Assembly: GCF_947498345.1 (NCBI RefSeq)
Contig: NZ_CANMJY010000006.1
Coordinates: 234,557 to 298,556 of the forward strand
DNA length: 64,000 bases
Origin: an uncultured Winogradskyella sp.
GTDB taxonomy: Bacteria; Bacteroidota; Bacteroidia; Flavobacteriales; Flavobacteriaceae
Direction of reading: 5' to 3'
Part shown: one piece after another, positions 1 through 8,494 of the stretch
Position numbering within the stretch: the first letter of the stretch is position 1
Layout of the letters: every line of letters starts with the position of its first letter
Made by a program: the position numbers and the translations under genes
The notes under the pieces: model-generated
Told to the model about the DNA's origin: nothing
Databases searched by the model: none
The model's input: only the letters and a program-made list of their open reading frames with translations

Positions 1-681
1 TTCATAACCCATCAATTACGCGTTTTAAGTGGTGGTACTACATGGTTGAGCAGTAAATTACACCAGAGTATTATTTCGAAATTTGAAGAATGTTGGGTTC
101 CTGATCATAGAGATCTCAATAATTTAAGTGGAGATTTAGGGCATACAGAGAAGTACCAATCGTCAGTAAAATATATTGGTCCTTTAAGCCGATTTAAAAA
201 ACTAAACCTCCCAAAAAAATACAAGCTCCTTGTTATACTCTCTGGACCAGAACCTCAGCGCACCTATTTACAAGAAAAGTTACTCAATGAACTACAGTCT
301 TATAAGGCAAATGTTTGCTTTGTAAAAGGAATTATTGAGGCTGAACAACTTAAGCGTGTAAAACGAAATATTACGATCTATAATTTTATGACCAGTCAAG
401 AACTCGAAATTGCTTTAAATGAGAGTGAAGTGGTTTTAAGTAGATCTGGCTATACGTCTATTATGGATTATGCTAGGCTTGAAAAAAAAGCTTTCTTAAT
501 ACCAACACCAGGACAATTTGAACAAGAGTACCTATCTAAAAAATTTAGTGTAGAAGGTGTTGCCCCAAGTTGTACACAAAAAGCTTTTGAGATTGAGATG
601 TTAAATGACATTAAGAACTACTCAGGCTTTAAGAATGTGCAGTATAATGTTAACTATAAAAAATTATTCAGCCTTTTCTAA
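1..681 (+). CDS. MurG-like glycosyltransferase, C-terminal part (5' truncated by window edge)
   Basis: The reading frame is open from base 1 (Phe-Ile-Thr-His-Gln-Leu-Arg...), so the gene starts before the window; the TTG at 46 is an internal Leu codon and not a start. The visible 226 residues look like the C-terminal domain of a GT28/MurG-type transferase: a beta strand with LSGPEPQR, then YNFMTSQELEIAL, SRSGYTSIMDYA and LIPTPGQFEQEYLSKKF, which match the sugar-nucleotide binding end of that family (SGP loop, SRSG and P.PGQ.EQ blocks). The substrate is unknown; proteins of this type in Flavobacteriia are usually annotated only as glycosyltransferase. Its 3' end overlaps the convergent histidine kinase gene by 18 bases, with no terminator between them. 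Confidence 0.8.
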   Translation, partial: FITHQLRVLSGGTTWLSSKLHQSIISKFEECWVPDHRDLNNLSGDLGHTEKYQSSVKYIGPLSRFKKLNLPKKYKLLVILSGPEPQRTYLQEKLLNELQSYKANVCFVKGIIEAEQLKRVKRNITIYNFMTSQELEIALNESEVVLSRSGYTSIMDYARLEKKAFLIPTPGQFEQEYLSKKFSVEGVAPSCTQKAFEIEMLNDIKNYSGFKNVQYNVNYKKLFSLF

Positions 682-1707
682 AGTAAAAGAAAATTCGCTT
701 CCCACACCAAGCTCACTTTCTACATACATTTTTTCTTCATGAGCTTCTATAATGTGCTTAACAATTGACAACCCTAAACCCGAACCTCCTTCTTTTCGAG
801 AACCACTTTTATCTACTCTATAAAAGCGCTCAAACAATCGCGGTAAGTTTGCTTTGTTTATGCCTTCACCATTATCTGTAATTCTTATAATGACTTTGCT
901 TTTTATTAGGTTTTCTATGCTGATTTCTGTTGTTCCATTTTCTCTCCCGTATTTAATAGAATTAACAATTAAATTAGTTAATACTTGCTGTATTCGCTCT
1001 TTATCCGCATATACCATTATTGGCCTAGGGTAGTCCATATCAAAAGTTAGTGTTATTCTTTTCTTTGCTGCTTTCATTTCAAAGAGCTCAAACACATTTC
1101 TCACTAGCTCAACAATATCAAAACGTTCTTTATTTAAACTTAGATCACCTACCTCAAGCTTAGTGATCATGTCTAAATCCTTAATAATATATGTGAGACG
1201 CTCTACACCTTTACTAGCTCTGTTTAAATACTTTTTTTTAAGTTTTTCATCATCAATTCCACCATCTAATAACGTATCAATATAGCCTTGCACAGTAAAC
1301 AGAGGTGTCTTTAACTCATGAGATACATTACCTATAAATTCTTTTCGGTATTCTTCTCTGACTTTTAGAGTTTCGATTTCAATCTTTTTATCTCTAGCAT
1401 ATTTATCAATCTCCTTGGTTAGTGTTCCCATATCTGTTGTTATAGGTTGCTGTCTCAAACTTGTGGATTCTAAAAGTGTTAAATCATCATAGATATTTTT
1501 AACACGCCTGTAAATGAAACGTTCTACTCTATATTGTACAATAGCAAAACATAACGGAAAACAAATTATAGGAAAGAAAACCACTTGCCAATTGAACGTA
1601 TGGTAATAATATAAAAAAACACTCACTAAGAGTGTTACAAATAAAGTGACATACAACGAAGTTCTAATAGCAAACTTGTATGTTTTTTTAAAATTTTTTT
1701 TCTGCAT
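664..1707 (-). CDS. PhoR-like sensor histidine kinase
   Basis: 347 residues. Two membrane segments lie at about 13-35 and 40-58, with almost no periplasmic loop, so the signal is probably sensed in or near the membrane. The H-box NVSHELKTP places the phospho-accepting His at residue 130. The ATPase domain follows with the N-box NLIVNSIKYG, DNGEGI (G1), FERFYRVD (F) and GGSGLGLSIVKHI (G2). It lies directly downstream of the response regulator gene and shares one base with it, so the pair is co-transcribed from 2390 leftward. The architecture (two TMs, HisKA, HATPase) fits the PhoR/WalK group; the signal cannot be read from the sequence. Confidence 0.93.
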   Translation of the reverse strand: MQKKNFKKTYKFAIRTSLYVTLFVTLLVSVFLYYYHTFNWQVVFFPIICFPLCFAIVQYRVERFIYRRVKNIYDDLTLLESTSLRQQPITTDMGTLTKEIDKYARDKKIEIETLKVREEYRKEFIGNVSHELKTPLFTVQGYIDTLLDGGIDDEKLKKKYLNRASKGVERLTYIIKDLDMITKLEVGDLSLNKERFDIVELVRNVFELFEMKAAKKRITLTFDMDYPRPIMVYADKERIQQVLTNLIVNSIKYGRENGTTEISIENLIKSKVIIRITDNGEGINKANLPRLFERFYRVDKSGSRKEGGSGLGLSIVKHIIEAHEEKMYVESELGVGSEFSFTLEKAE

Positions 1708-2390
1708 TAGTCTACAAACTTGTATCCAACACCTTTAACCGTTTTAAAAGATTTGTCACCTATTTTTTCGCGAAGCTTTCTAATGTGCACATCAATGGTT
1801 CTTCCTCCTACAACCACTTCATTACCCCAAACTTTATCTAAAATCTCTTCGCGCTTAAAAACTTTACCAGGCTTGGTTGCTAACAAAGATAACAATTCAA
1901 ACTCTTTTCTGGGTAATATCAATTCTTCACCTTTCTTAGTTATTTTATATTCTTCTCTGTTAATGACTAAATCACCTATTTTAATAGCTTCATTTGTGTT
2001 TTCAGTTTCTTTAAGTCTTCTCAATAACGCTTTAACCTTACTAACAAGTACTTTGGGTTTAATAGGTTTTGTAATATAATCGTCAGCGCCAGCATCAAAT
2101 CCAGCCATCTGAGAGTAGTCTTCACCTCTTGCAGTTAAAAATGTAATGATAGTATTGTTGAGTTTAGAATCTTGTCGTATACGTTCACAGGCTTCAATAC
2201 CGTCCATATCTGGCATCATTACATCTAATATAATTAAATGAGGTTTATGTTTTTTGGCTTTTTCAATAGCCTCAATACCATTTTCTCCAGTGATGACTTG
2301 ATAGCCTTCTGATGATAAGTTATAACCAACTATCTCTAGAATATCTGGCTCATCGTCCACTAATAAAATTTTAATATCCTTTTTTTTCAC
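1707..2390 (-). CDS. OmpR/PhoB-family response regulator
   Basis: 227 residues. The start codon is GTG at 2390, followed by a lysine-rich beginning; no better ATG lies upstream. Receiver domain about 6-120: acidic pocket VDDE (residues 11-14), phospho-acceptor Asp56 in LILDVMMP, conserved Thr in FLTARG and Lys in DYITKP. The winged-helix DNA-binding domain covers about 130-227 and ends GGRTIDVHIRKLREKIG...VKGVGYKF, typical of the PhoB subfamily. It is the first gene of the two-gene operon with the PhoR-like kinase. The 231-base gap to the divergent gene at 2622 should hold the promoters for both directions. Confidence 0.93.
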   Translation of the reverse strand: MKKKDIKILLVDDEPDILEIVGYNLSSEGYQVITGENGIEAIEKAKKHKPHLIILDVMMPDMDGIEACERIRQDSKLNNTIITFLTARGEDYSQMAGFDAGADDYITKPIKPKVLVSKVKALLRRLKETENTNEAIKIGDLVINREEYKITKKGEELILPRKEFELLSLLATKPGKVFKREEILDKVWGNEVVVGGRTIDVHIRKLREKIGDKSFKTVKGVGYKFVD

Positions 2391-2621
2391 AATAAAGGTA
2401 ATTTTAACGTTGTGTAAAGATAAAATATATCTGTATTATGTAACTACTCTTATTTAAATGATAACAATTCTCTAACATTAAAATTCTAAACCGTTGAAAA
2501 TTAAAATGCTCTAACACTTAACATGTTATCTTATTGTAAAAAAGCCAATTGTTAATAAAAACCTCAGATAAAACTCGTTAATAGTTAGTATATTTACAGA
2601 CTAATTTTTTAATAATCAATT

Positions 2622-5051
2622 ATGAAAAAACTTTACTTTTTACTTTTTAGTTTAATAGGATGTGTTGCTTTTGGGCAAGACCTCGTTATCACGGGTGCAT
2701 ATGATGGTCCTTTATCTGGGGGAACACCAAAAGGTGTAGAACTGTATGTAATAAATAATATAGCAGATTTAAGCACATATGGAATAGGTAGTGCAAATAA
2801 TGGTGGTGGTACCGATGGCGTAGAATTTACTTTCCCAGCCGATGCTGCTACAGCTGGGTCTTTTATTTATGTAGCCACTGAAGCTGTTGAGTTTGCAAAC
2901 TTTTTTGGCTTTGCACCTGACTACACTTCTGGCGCAATGGGTATAAATGGTGATGACGCTGTAGAATTATTTTCTGATGTTGACACTACACCTGTAGTAA
3001 TTGACGTATTTGGAACTATAGATTGTGATCCTAATTCTGGAGGTTCACCATGTCCTGAATGGGAACATACTGATGGTTGGGCTTACAGAGTTAATGGAAC
3101 AGGCCCTGAAGGTTCTACTTTTACATCTACAAACTGGACCTATAGTGGCACTAACCAATTAGAGGGAGGAGCAACAAACGCTGCTTGTACAGTACCGTTC
3201 CCTATTGGTACATATACAACAGCAGGAAGCAGTTGTGGTGTGACATTAGGAGCTGCAAGTATTGTGTGTTCTACTAATACTATTGGTGACAATAATGATG
3301 ATGTAGTAATTCTTATATCTTATACAGGAGTTGATGCAGGAATCACTTCTGTTTCTACAAGTAGTACAGGTGTTATTGGTGGTGATGATCCTTCTACAAC
3401 CTCTGATGGTACAATTACTATTACGGGTTTATCTGAAGGTGATGCATGGGATATTGTATTAAATGGTGGTGACTGCGACGGAAGAACAGTTTCAGGAACA
3501 GTAGGTGCTGCAGAATGTGACCCAACACCAAATACTTGTTTTGATCTTAGTGGTGGTACAGAATTATTTGAATCTGTATCTGTTACTACTAATTCTGACA
3601 CAGACGAATGGACGGAGTCTTCTGGCACATACACAATGAACGGTTTCTGTGGTGGAGGTTGTATGGAAGAATCTAATACATGGTTAATCTTCGGCCCATT
3701 AAATATGGCTGGAGTAAGTGATCTATCATTAATTTTTGATGCTGCTGAAGGTTTTGATGGTTCGACTTTAGATATTCAATATACTTCAGACTATAGTAGC
3801 CTGTGTCCTGATGGAGCTACCTGGACATCTGCTCAAACAATTTCTGATGCTGGCTCTTACAGTGTTGATATTTCTGGTGCTTCCGGGACAGATGTTTTTA
3901 TTGGTATACAGTATTTAGATTCTGACGGAAGTTTCTCTTCCTGGAGTTTATCTAATGTTAGTATAGGTGCCTTTGGTGTGTGCCCAACATTAGGATCTAG
4001 GCCTACTTCAGATTGTGCCACATGTGATGTTTCACTACAAACAGAAACTTACACTTGTATTACAAATACTGCTGGCGACAATAATGATGATGTAACTATT
4101 AATATTGCTTATACTGGATCTGAAAGTACAATTACATCTTTAACAACTACTTCTAGTGGCGTAATTGGTGGAGATGACCCAGCTACTGTAGCTGATGGTA
4201 CAATAACAATTACAGGTTTATCTGAAGGAGATGCCTGGGACATAACCATTAATGGTGGCGATTGTGATGCAACTACAATGTCTGGCACTGTACCATCAGC
4301 AGTGTGTGATCCTGTTTTCTTAGTTATTAACGAAATAAATGCTGATCCAGATGCAACTAATGGTGATGCTAATGGAGATGGTACTGTTGATACTAGCCAA
4401 GATGAGTTTATTGAGCTATATAATACTGGTTCTACTAGTATCGATTTAACAGATTACACAATTTCTGATGGTGCATCTTTAAGACATACGTTTCCAGCCG
4501 GAAGTATTCTTCCTGCTAATTCTTTTATAACTGTTTTTGGTGGAGGTACTCCAACAGGTATTAACGGTATTGTACAAACTGCATCTACAGGAAGTGTTGG
4601 ATTAAACAATGGTGGAGATACAATTACCATAACAGACAATAATGCTATAGACATAATTGTAGAAGTTTATACAAATGCAGGTAATAACCAATCTATTGGT
4701 CGTAGTCCAGATTTTACTGGAGCTTTTGTAGACCATACTTCAATAGCAGGAAATGGAGGTGCTTTATTTTCTCCTGGTTTAGAAAATGATGACGTCACAC
4801 TTTCTGATAATGAATTTACAGCGACTTCTTTTTCTATTTATCCTAACCCTTCAAATGGTAGAGAAATAACTATTTCATCTCCACAAAGTGAAGCTATTTC
4901 TGTTATAGGATACGATATCTTAGGAAAACAAGTACTTAGTGCTACAATTTCTAATAATACTTTAGATGTATCTCAACTAAAATCTGGTATTTACATCTTA
5001 AAGATTACACAAAACAATGCGTCTACAACTAAGAAGTTAGTCATTAGATAA
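2622..5051 (+). CDS. secreted multidomain protein with lamin-tail domain and T9SS sorting domain
   Basis: 809 residues. Signal peptide 1-19 ends CVAFGQ. A domain at about 20-200 contains GVELYVINNIADLSTYGIG and INGDDAVELF, shared with the next gene. Two copies of an about 88-residue Cys-containing module (about 213-300 and 476-563) share GDNNDDV, IGGDDP, DGTITITGLSEGDAWDI and NGGDCD. A beta-rich jelly-roll-like domain lies between them (about 300-460). A lamin-tail domain (about 566-700) follows, with a Ca-binding-like DANGDGTVD loop before EFIELYNTG. The C-terminus (about 735-809; FSIYPNPSNG...LDVSQLKSGIYILKITQ) is a type A Por-secretion sorting domain. Probably an exported or cell-surface protein; lamin-tail domains often accompany extracellular nucleases, but no catalytic domain is visible. 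Confidence 0.88.
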   Translation: MKKLYFLLFSLIGCVAFGQDLVITGAYDGPLSGGTPKGVELYVINNIADLSTYGIGSANNGGGTDGVEFTFPADAATAGSFIYVATEAVEFANFFGFAPDYTSGAMGINGDDAVELFSDVDTTPVVIDVFGTIDCDPNSGGSPCPEWEHTDGWAYRVNGTGPEGSTFTSTNWTYSGTNQLEGGATNAACTVPFPIGTYTTAGSSCGVTLGAASIVCSTNTIGDNNDDVVILISYTGVDAGITSVSTSSTGVIGGDDPSTTSDGTITITGLSEGDAWDIVLNGGDCDGRTVSGTVGAAECDPTPNTCFDLSGGTELFESVSVTTNSDTDEWTESSGTYTMNGFCGGGCMEESNTWLIFGPLNMAGVSDLSLIFDAAEGFDGSTLDIQYTSDYSSLCPDGATWTSAQTISDAGSYSVDISGASGTDVFIGIQYLDSDGSFSSWSLSNVSIGAFGVCPTLGSRPTSDCATCDVSLQTETYTCITNTAGDNNDDVTINIAYTGSESTITSLTTTSSGVIGGDDPATVADGTITITGLSEGDAWDITINGGDCDATTMSGTVPSAVCDPVFLVINEINADPDATNGDANGDGTVDTSQDEFIELYNTGSTSIDLTDYTISDGASLRHTFPAGSILPANSFITVFGGGTPTGINGIVQTASTGSVGLNNGGDTITITDNNAIDIIVEVYTNAGNNQSIGRSPDFTGAFVDHTSIAGNGGALFSPGLENDDVTLSDNEFTATSFSIYPNPSNGREITISSPQSEAISVIGYDILGKQVLSATISNNTLDVSQLKSGIYILKITQNNASTTKKLVIR
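3258..3525 (+). repeat. intragenic module, copy 1
   Basis: Encodes the first of two tandem-type modules of the secreted protein (GDNNDDV, IGGDDP, GTITITGLSEGDAWDI, GGDCD). Its partner lies at about 4051-4312. The copies are clearly homologous at protein level and partly at DNA level, and are separated by an unrelated jelly-roll-like domain. Confidence 0.8.
4051..4312 (+). repeat. intragenic module, copy 2
   Basis: Second copy of the module at about 3258-3525 in the same gene, sharing GDNNDDV, VIGGDDP, DGTITITGLSEGDAWDI and NGGDCD. A more diverged third version sits in the neighbouring gene around 5800-6090 (GDNPSTAESGTITVTNIPE). Confidence 0.8.
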
Positions 5052-5071
5052 TATTTGTTTTACCATATCAT

Positions 5072-5104
5072 AAAAGCGCAGTTATTAAATAACTGCGCTT
5101 TTTT
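5072..5104 (+). terminator. Rho-independent terminator after the first T9SS gene
   Basis: Perfect inverted repeat: arm 5072-5084 (aaaagcgcagtta) pairs with 5090-5102, with a short AT loop and a T run. It lies 20 bases after the stop at 5051. Confidence 0.93.
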
Positions 5105-5205
5105 ATTTTATATCCTTTTGTCGAATTTATTTGAATTTATCCGAATATATTCTACGTAAGAAAAATTACATATTATTTTCGTTAAAAATTCAACCCAAAT
5201 CTTTT

Positions 5206-6876
5206 ATGAAAAAACTTTACCTATTATTTATAGTATCTTCACTTATTGGTTTTTCTCAAAATCCAGGTGATATAGTTATTACAGAAATTATGAAGGATCC
5301 TTCAGTAGCAGTTGATACGGCTGGCGAATGGTTCGAGGTTTACAACACAACCAGTGCTGATATAGATATCAACGGATGGACACTGAAGGACGATGGCAAT
5401 AACAATTATATCATTGATTCCACATTTAACCCGACTACAGGGACTGGAGGCGTAACTATAGTACCAGCTGGTGGTTATTTAGTTCTTGGAAAAACACTTG
5501 ACATGACAATCAATGGTGGAACACCCATCGATTTTGCTTACCAAACCAACTTCAATATGGGTAATGGTTCTGATGAAATAGTACTCCTTGCTCCAGGAAA
5601 TATTGAAATATCTCGGGTTAACTACGACGGTGGTCCAGATTTCCCAGATCTAAATGGTATAAGTATGCAATTAAATACAGCCTTTTTAAATGAAACTGAT
5701 AATGATGATGGTGATAATTGGTGCGCATCTATTTCATCATATGGAGATGGAGATATCGGTACACCAGGAATTACTAATGAAGCATGTGCGCCTGAATGCA
5801 CTATTGTTTTTGGGACATTTGATGCCACTTGTAATTCTATAAACTCAGGATCAACTGATGATACATATACCATCAGCCTACCATACTCTGGCGGCAATGT
5901 AGGAACAACATTTATAGTATCTTCTACCGCTGGGATGGTTACTGGCGATAACCCTTCTACTGCTGAATCTGGCACTATTACTGTCACTAATATTCCTGAG
6001 AATACAGATATTACAATAACTCTAGATGATACTGCAGATGGAGGTCTTTGCTCAACTACTTTTAATATTACAAGTCCTATTTGTATTCCAGTGGGTAGTA
6101 TTGATCTAGAACTTATAGGTGTCTTAGATCTTACTGTTCCATCTGGAGGTAATGATGGAAAAGCAATACATTTAGTTGCAACCGCTGATATTGCAGATTT
6201 AAGTGTGTATGGTATAGGTGTAGCAGCTAATGGTGATGGTACAGATGGACAAGAATATACTTTTGATGCGATTAGCGTAAGTAATGGTAGTCATATTTTA
6301 TTGGCAAGAACACCAAGTTCTATGGAACAATATTTAACTACTGATGGCTATAATCTATTCGATGTTGTTCTTACAGCCACTCAGAGTATCAATATGAATG
6401 GTGACGATGCTGTAGAGTTATTTAAAAACGGAACTCTTATAGAAACCTTTGGCGATGCTGATGTTGATGGTACTGGTGAAAATTGGGAATACGAAGATTC
6501 TTGGGCGTATAAAAATTCTATAGGCTCGTCTTGGCCTTCTGGCTGGTCATACGGAACAGTCAACTGTACCAATGGTAGCCAAACAACATATAGTAGCACC
6601 TGTGTTTATCCATTTGTAGAATCATTGTCTACTATTCTGTTTACTGAAAGGGAACTTTCTATATACCCTAATCCAACTAACGCAGATTTTGTTACCATAA
6701 TCTCGCCGAGCAGTGATGTTATAAATGTAAATATCTTTGATATTCTAGGTAAACAAATAAAGAGCGAAATCATAACTGATTCCACGCTAAATGTTTCTCA
6801 TTTAAATACTGGTGTATACATATTAAAGATTACACAAAATAATACTTATACCACTAAGAGATTAGTTATTAAATAA
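5206..6876 (+). CDS. secreted lamin-tail domain protein with T9SS sorting domain
   Basis: 556 residues from the ATG at 5206, where a signal peptide (MKKLYLLFIVSSLIGFSQ) begins; an upstream in-frame ATG at 5131 would add 25 residues that bury the signal and is rejected. A lamin-tail domain comes first (about 20-150: GDIVITEIMKDPS, GEWFEVYNTT, INGWTLKDDG). A diverged copy of the Cys-module of the preceding gene follows (about 195-300), then the VELY-type domain (about 302-465: ADLSVYGIGVAANGDGTDG, MNGDDAVELF, DSWAYKN), and a type A sorting domain at about 485-556 (LSIYPNPTN...LNVSHLNTGVYILKITQ). It uses the same parts as its neighbour in a different order, so the two genes are related by duplication and domain shuffling. 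Confidence 0.88.
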   Translation: MKKLYLLFIVSSLIGFSQNPGDIVITEIMKDPSVAVDTAGEWFEVYNTTSADIDINGWTLKDDGNNNYIIDSTFNPTTGTGGVTIVPAGGYLVLGKTLDMTINGGTPIDFAYQTNFNMGNGSDEIVLLAPGNIEISRVNYDGGPDFPDLNGISMQLNTAFLNETDNDDGDNWCASISSYGDGDIGTPGITNEACAPECTIVFGTFDATCNSINSGSTDDTYTISLPYSGGNVGTTFIVSSTAGMVTGDNPSTAESGTITVTNIPENTDITITLDDTADGGLCSTTFNITSPICIPVGSIDLELIGVLDLTVPSGGNDGKAIHLVATADIADLSVYGIGVAANGDGTDGQEYTFDAISVSNGSHILLARTPSSMEQYLTTDGYNLFDVVLTATQSINMNGDDAVELFKNGTLIETFGDADVDGTGENWEYEDSWAYKNSIGSSWPSGWSYGTVNCTNGSQTTYSSTCVYPFVESLSTILFTERELSIYPNPTNADFVTIISPSSDVINVNIFDILGKQIKSEIITDSTLNVSHLNTGVYILKITQNNTYTTKRLVIK

Positions 6877-6894
6877 TTCTTTTTATGCATAATC

Positions 6895-6925
6895 AAAGCG
6901 CAACCTATTTGGTTGCGCTTTTTTA
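6895..6925 (+). terminator. Rho-independent terminator after the second T9SS gene
   Basis: 11-bp perfect stem, 6895-6905 (aaagcgcaacc) with 6911-6921, five-base loop, then a T run. It lies in the 5' part of a longer reading frame starting at 6885, which supports the later start (6945) for the next gene. Confidence 0.93.
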
Positions 6926-6944
6926 TTTTCCATACTTTTACAAC

Positions 6945-7925
6945 ATGATTTCTAAGGATGCCATTTTTAATATAAAATCTGAAGCTGAATTTACAGCTAT
7001 GGCATTAGATATTTTTAGATTTCAGTTTAAAAATAATATCATATATCGCTCCTTTTGCGATTTGCTTTATAAACATCCCTCAGAAGTAAAACAGATTAAG
7101 GACATTCCCTTTTTACCCATTCAGTTTTTTAAAACGCATCATGTATTAAGTACTTCCAAAACTATTGAAAAAACCTTTACAAGTTCTGGTACAATAGGAA
7201 GTAAAATCAGTAAACATCTTATAACCGATCTTAAGCTTTATGAAAGTAGTTACTTGCAAGGTTTTGAATATTTTTATGGCAATATTGAAGACTATGTGGT
7301 TTTAGCCTTATTACCTTCTTACTTAGAGCGTGATGGTTCTTCCCTAATCTATATGGTAAATGATTTAATCACTAAATCTAAGCACCCTGAAAGTGGTTTT
7401 TATTTGAATAACCTTGAAGATTTAGCGCAAACTATAAATCAACTCGAAGCTAAAGGTCAAAAAACCTTACTCATAGGTGTATCTTTTGCTTTATTAGATA
7501 TGGTTGAACAATTTCAATTTAATCTTAATCATACCCTCATTATGGAAACTGGAGGTATGAAAGGTCGAAGAAAAGAAATCGTACGGCAAGAACTACACAA
7601 CCTTCTTAAATCTGGTTTTGGTGTTAACAAAATTCATAGCGAATATGGTATGACAGAACTCCTAAGCCAAGCCTATTCTATAGGAAATGGTATTTTTGAA
7701 TCCCCTCCCTGGATGAAAATTTTAACGCGAGATACTGAAGATGCGCTCACACTTCAACAAATTAATAAAACTGGAGGTGTTAATGTAATAGATTTAGCTA
7801 ATCTCAATTCGTGTACTTTTATAGCAACGCAAGACCTGGGAAAAGTATATAATGACGGAAAATTTGAAATTATCGGTAGATTTGATAATTCAGATATTAG
7901 AGGCTGTAATTTAATGGCTTTGTAA
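6945..7925 (+). CDS. LuxE-like acyl-protein synthetase family protein
   Basis: 326 residues from ATG 6945; the upstream ATG at 6885 is rejected because the terminator hairpin 6895-6925 would lie in its coding region. The protein resembles the LuxE acyl-protein synthetase family of the ANL adenylating superfamily: LPIQFFKTH, the Ser/Thr/Gly-rich phosphate-binding block FTSSGTIGSK (about 76-85), LIMETGGMKGRR and the adenylate-site motif IHSEYGMTELLSQAY (about 240-255). Members activate an acyl group as adenylate and may transfer it to a Cys. No lux genes or carrier protein are adjacent, so the substrate is unknown. It stands alone between two terminated units. Confidence 0.8.
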   Translation: MISKDAIFNIKSEAEFTAMALDIFRFQFKNNIIYRSFCDLLYKHPSEVKQIKDIPFLPIQFFKTHHVLSTSKTIEKTFTSSGTIGSKISKHLITDLKLYESSYLQGFEYFYGNIEDYVVLALLPSYLERDGSSLIYMVNDLITKSKHPESGFYLNNLEDLAQTINQLEAKGQKTLLIGVSFALLDMVEQFQFNLNHTLIMETGGMKGRRKEIVRQELHNLLKSGFGVNKIHSEYGMTELLSQAYSIGNGIFESPPWMKILTRDTEDALTLQQINKTGGVNVIDLANLNSCTFIATQDLGKVYNDGKFEIIGRFDNSDIRGCNLMAL

Positions 7926-7968
7926 GTTGAGTGTAGCTTTTCGACATATTTGATATAATAACTTATAT

Positions 7969-8412
7969 ATGAAATATTTTATCTTATTCTACTTTACTAC
8001 ATTAACAAGTGTTTTTTCTCAAGAAATAGACTACAATACCAAAAAAGGTTATATAGCCAAAGGGTATGACGTGGTTGCATATTTTAACAACAAAGCTATC
8101 GAAGGATCAAAATCTTATTCTACAACTTTGGATGGAGTGAAGTACAAATTTAGTTCACAAAAAAATTTAGACTCCTTTCTCAAGAATCCTGAAGCCTTTA
8201 TTCCGCAATACGGTGGTTACTGTGCCTATGCCATTGCAACTAACTCCAAGAAGGTAGACATTGACCCTAAAACTTTTGAAATCAGAGACGGAAAACTGTA
8301 TTTATTCTACAACTCATGGGGAAATAATACATTAAAAAAATGGATACAAAAAGACGTGAAAGGTTTACAAAAAAAAGCCGACTTAAACTGGGAGGCGATA
8401 AAGTTTGATTAA
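7969..8412 (+). CDS. YHS domain-containing secreted protein
   Basis: 147 residues with a signal peptide (about 1-17, ending VFSQ). The YHS-type region follows: KGYIAKGYDVVAYF, KYKFSSQKNLDSFLKNPEAFIPQYGGYCAYA (about 25-95). In this family the GYDPVAYF-like strand and the FxFxxxxxxxxFxxxPxxYxPxYGGxC block define a small periplasmic domain proposed to bind metal or heme; here the Cys in GGYCAYA is kept. The C-terminal part is rich in Trp and Lys. It is a single gene followed by a strong hairpin. The function is not established. Confidence 0.85.
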   Translation: MKYFILFYFTTLTSVFSQEIDYNTKKGYIAKGYDVVAYFNNKAIEGSKSYSTTLDGVKYKFSSQKNLDSFLKNPEAFIPQYGGYCAYAIATNSKKVDIDPKTFEIRDGKLYLFYNSWGNNTLKKWIQKDVKGLQKKADLNWEAIKFD

Positions 8413-8462
8413 TTCTATGAGAAAGAAGAATTAATTTTAGCCTCATGATTGATTGGTTAGAT

Positions 8463-8491
8463 GTGCCCAGAAGAAATTTTGGGCACTTTTC
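8463..8491. terminator. bidirectional terminator between YHS gene and tyrS
   Basis: Stem 8463-8469 (gtgccca) with 8480-8486, extended inward by three more pairs, followed by a T run on the plus strand. It sits between the convergent YHS gene (ends 8412) and tyrS (ends 8495); the minus-strand T run is weaker. Confidence 0.8.
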
Positions 8492-8494
8492 TTA

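Noticed and set aside
5131..5205. 25-residue N-terminal extension of the second T9SS gene
   Set aside because: It would place a charged stretch before a clean signal peptide; the ATG at 5206 is better.
6885..6944. Earlier start for the LuxE-like gene
   Set aside because: The region contains the terminator hairpin 6895-6925 of the preceding gene.
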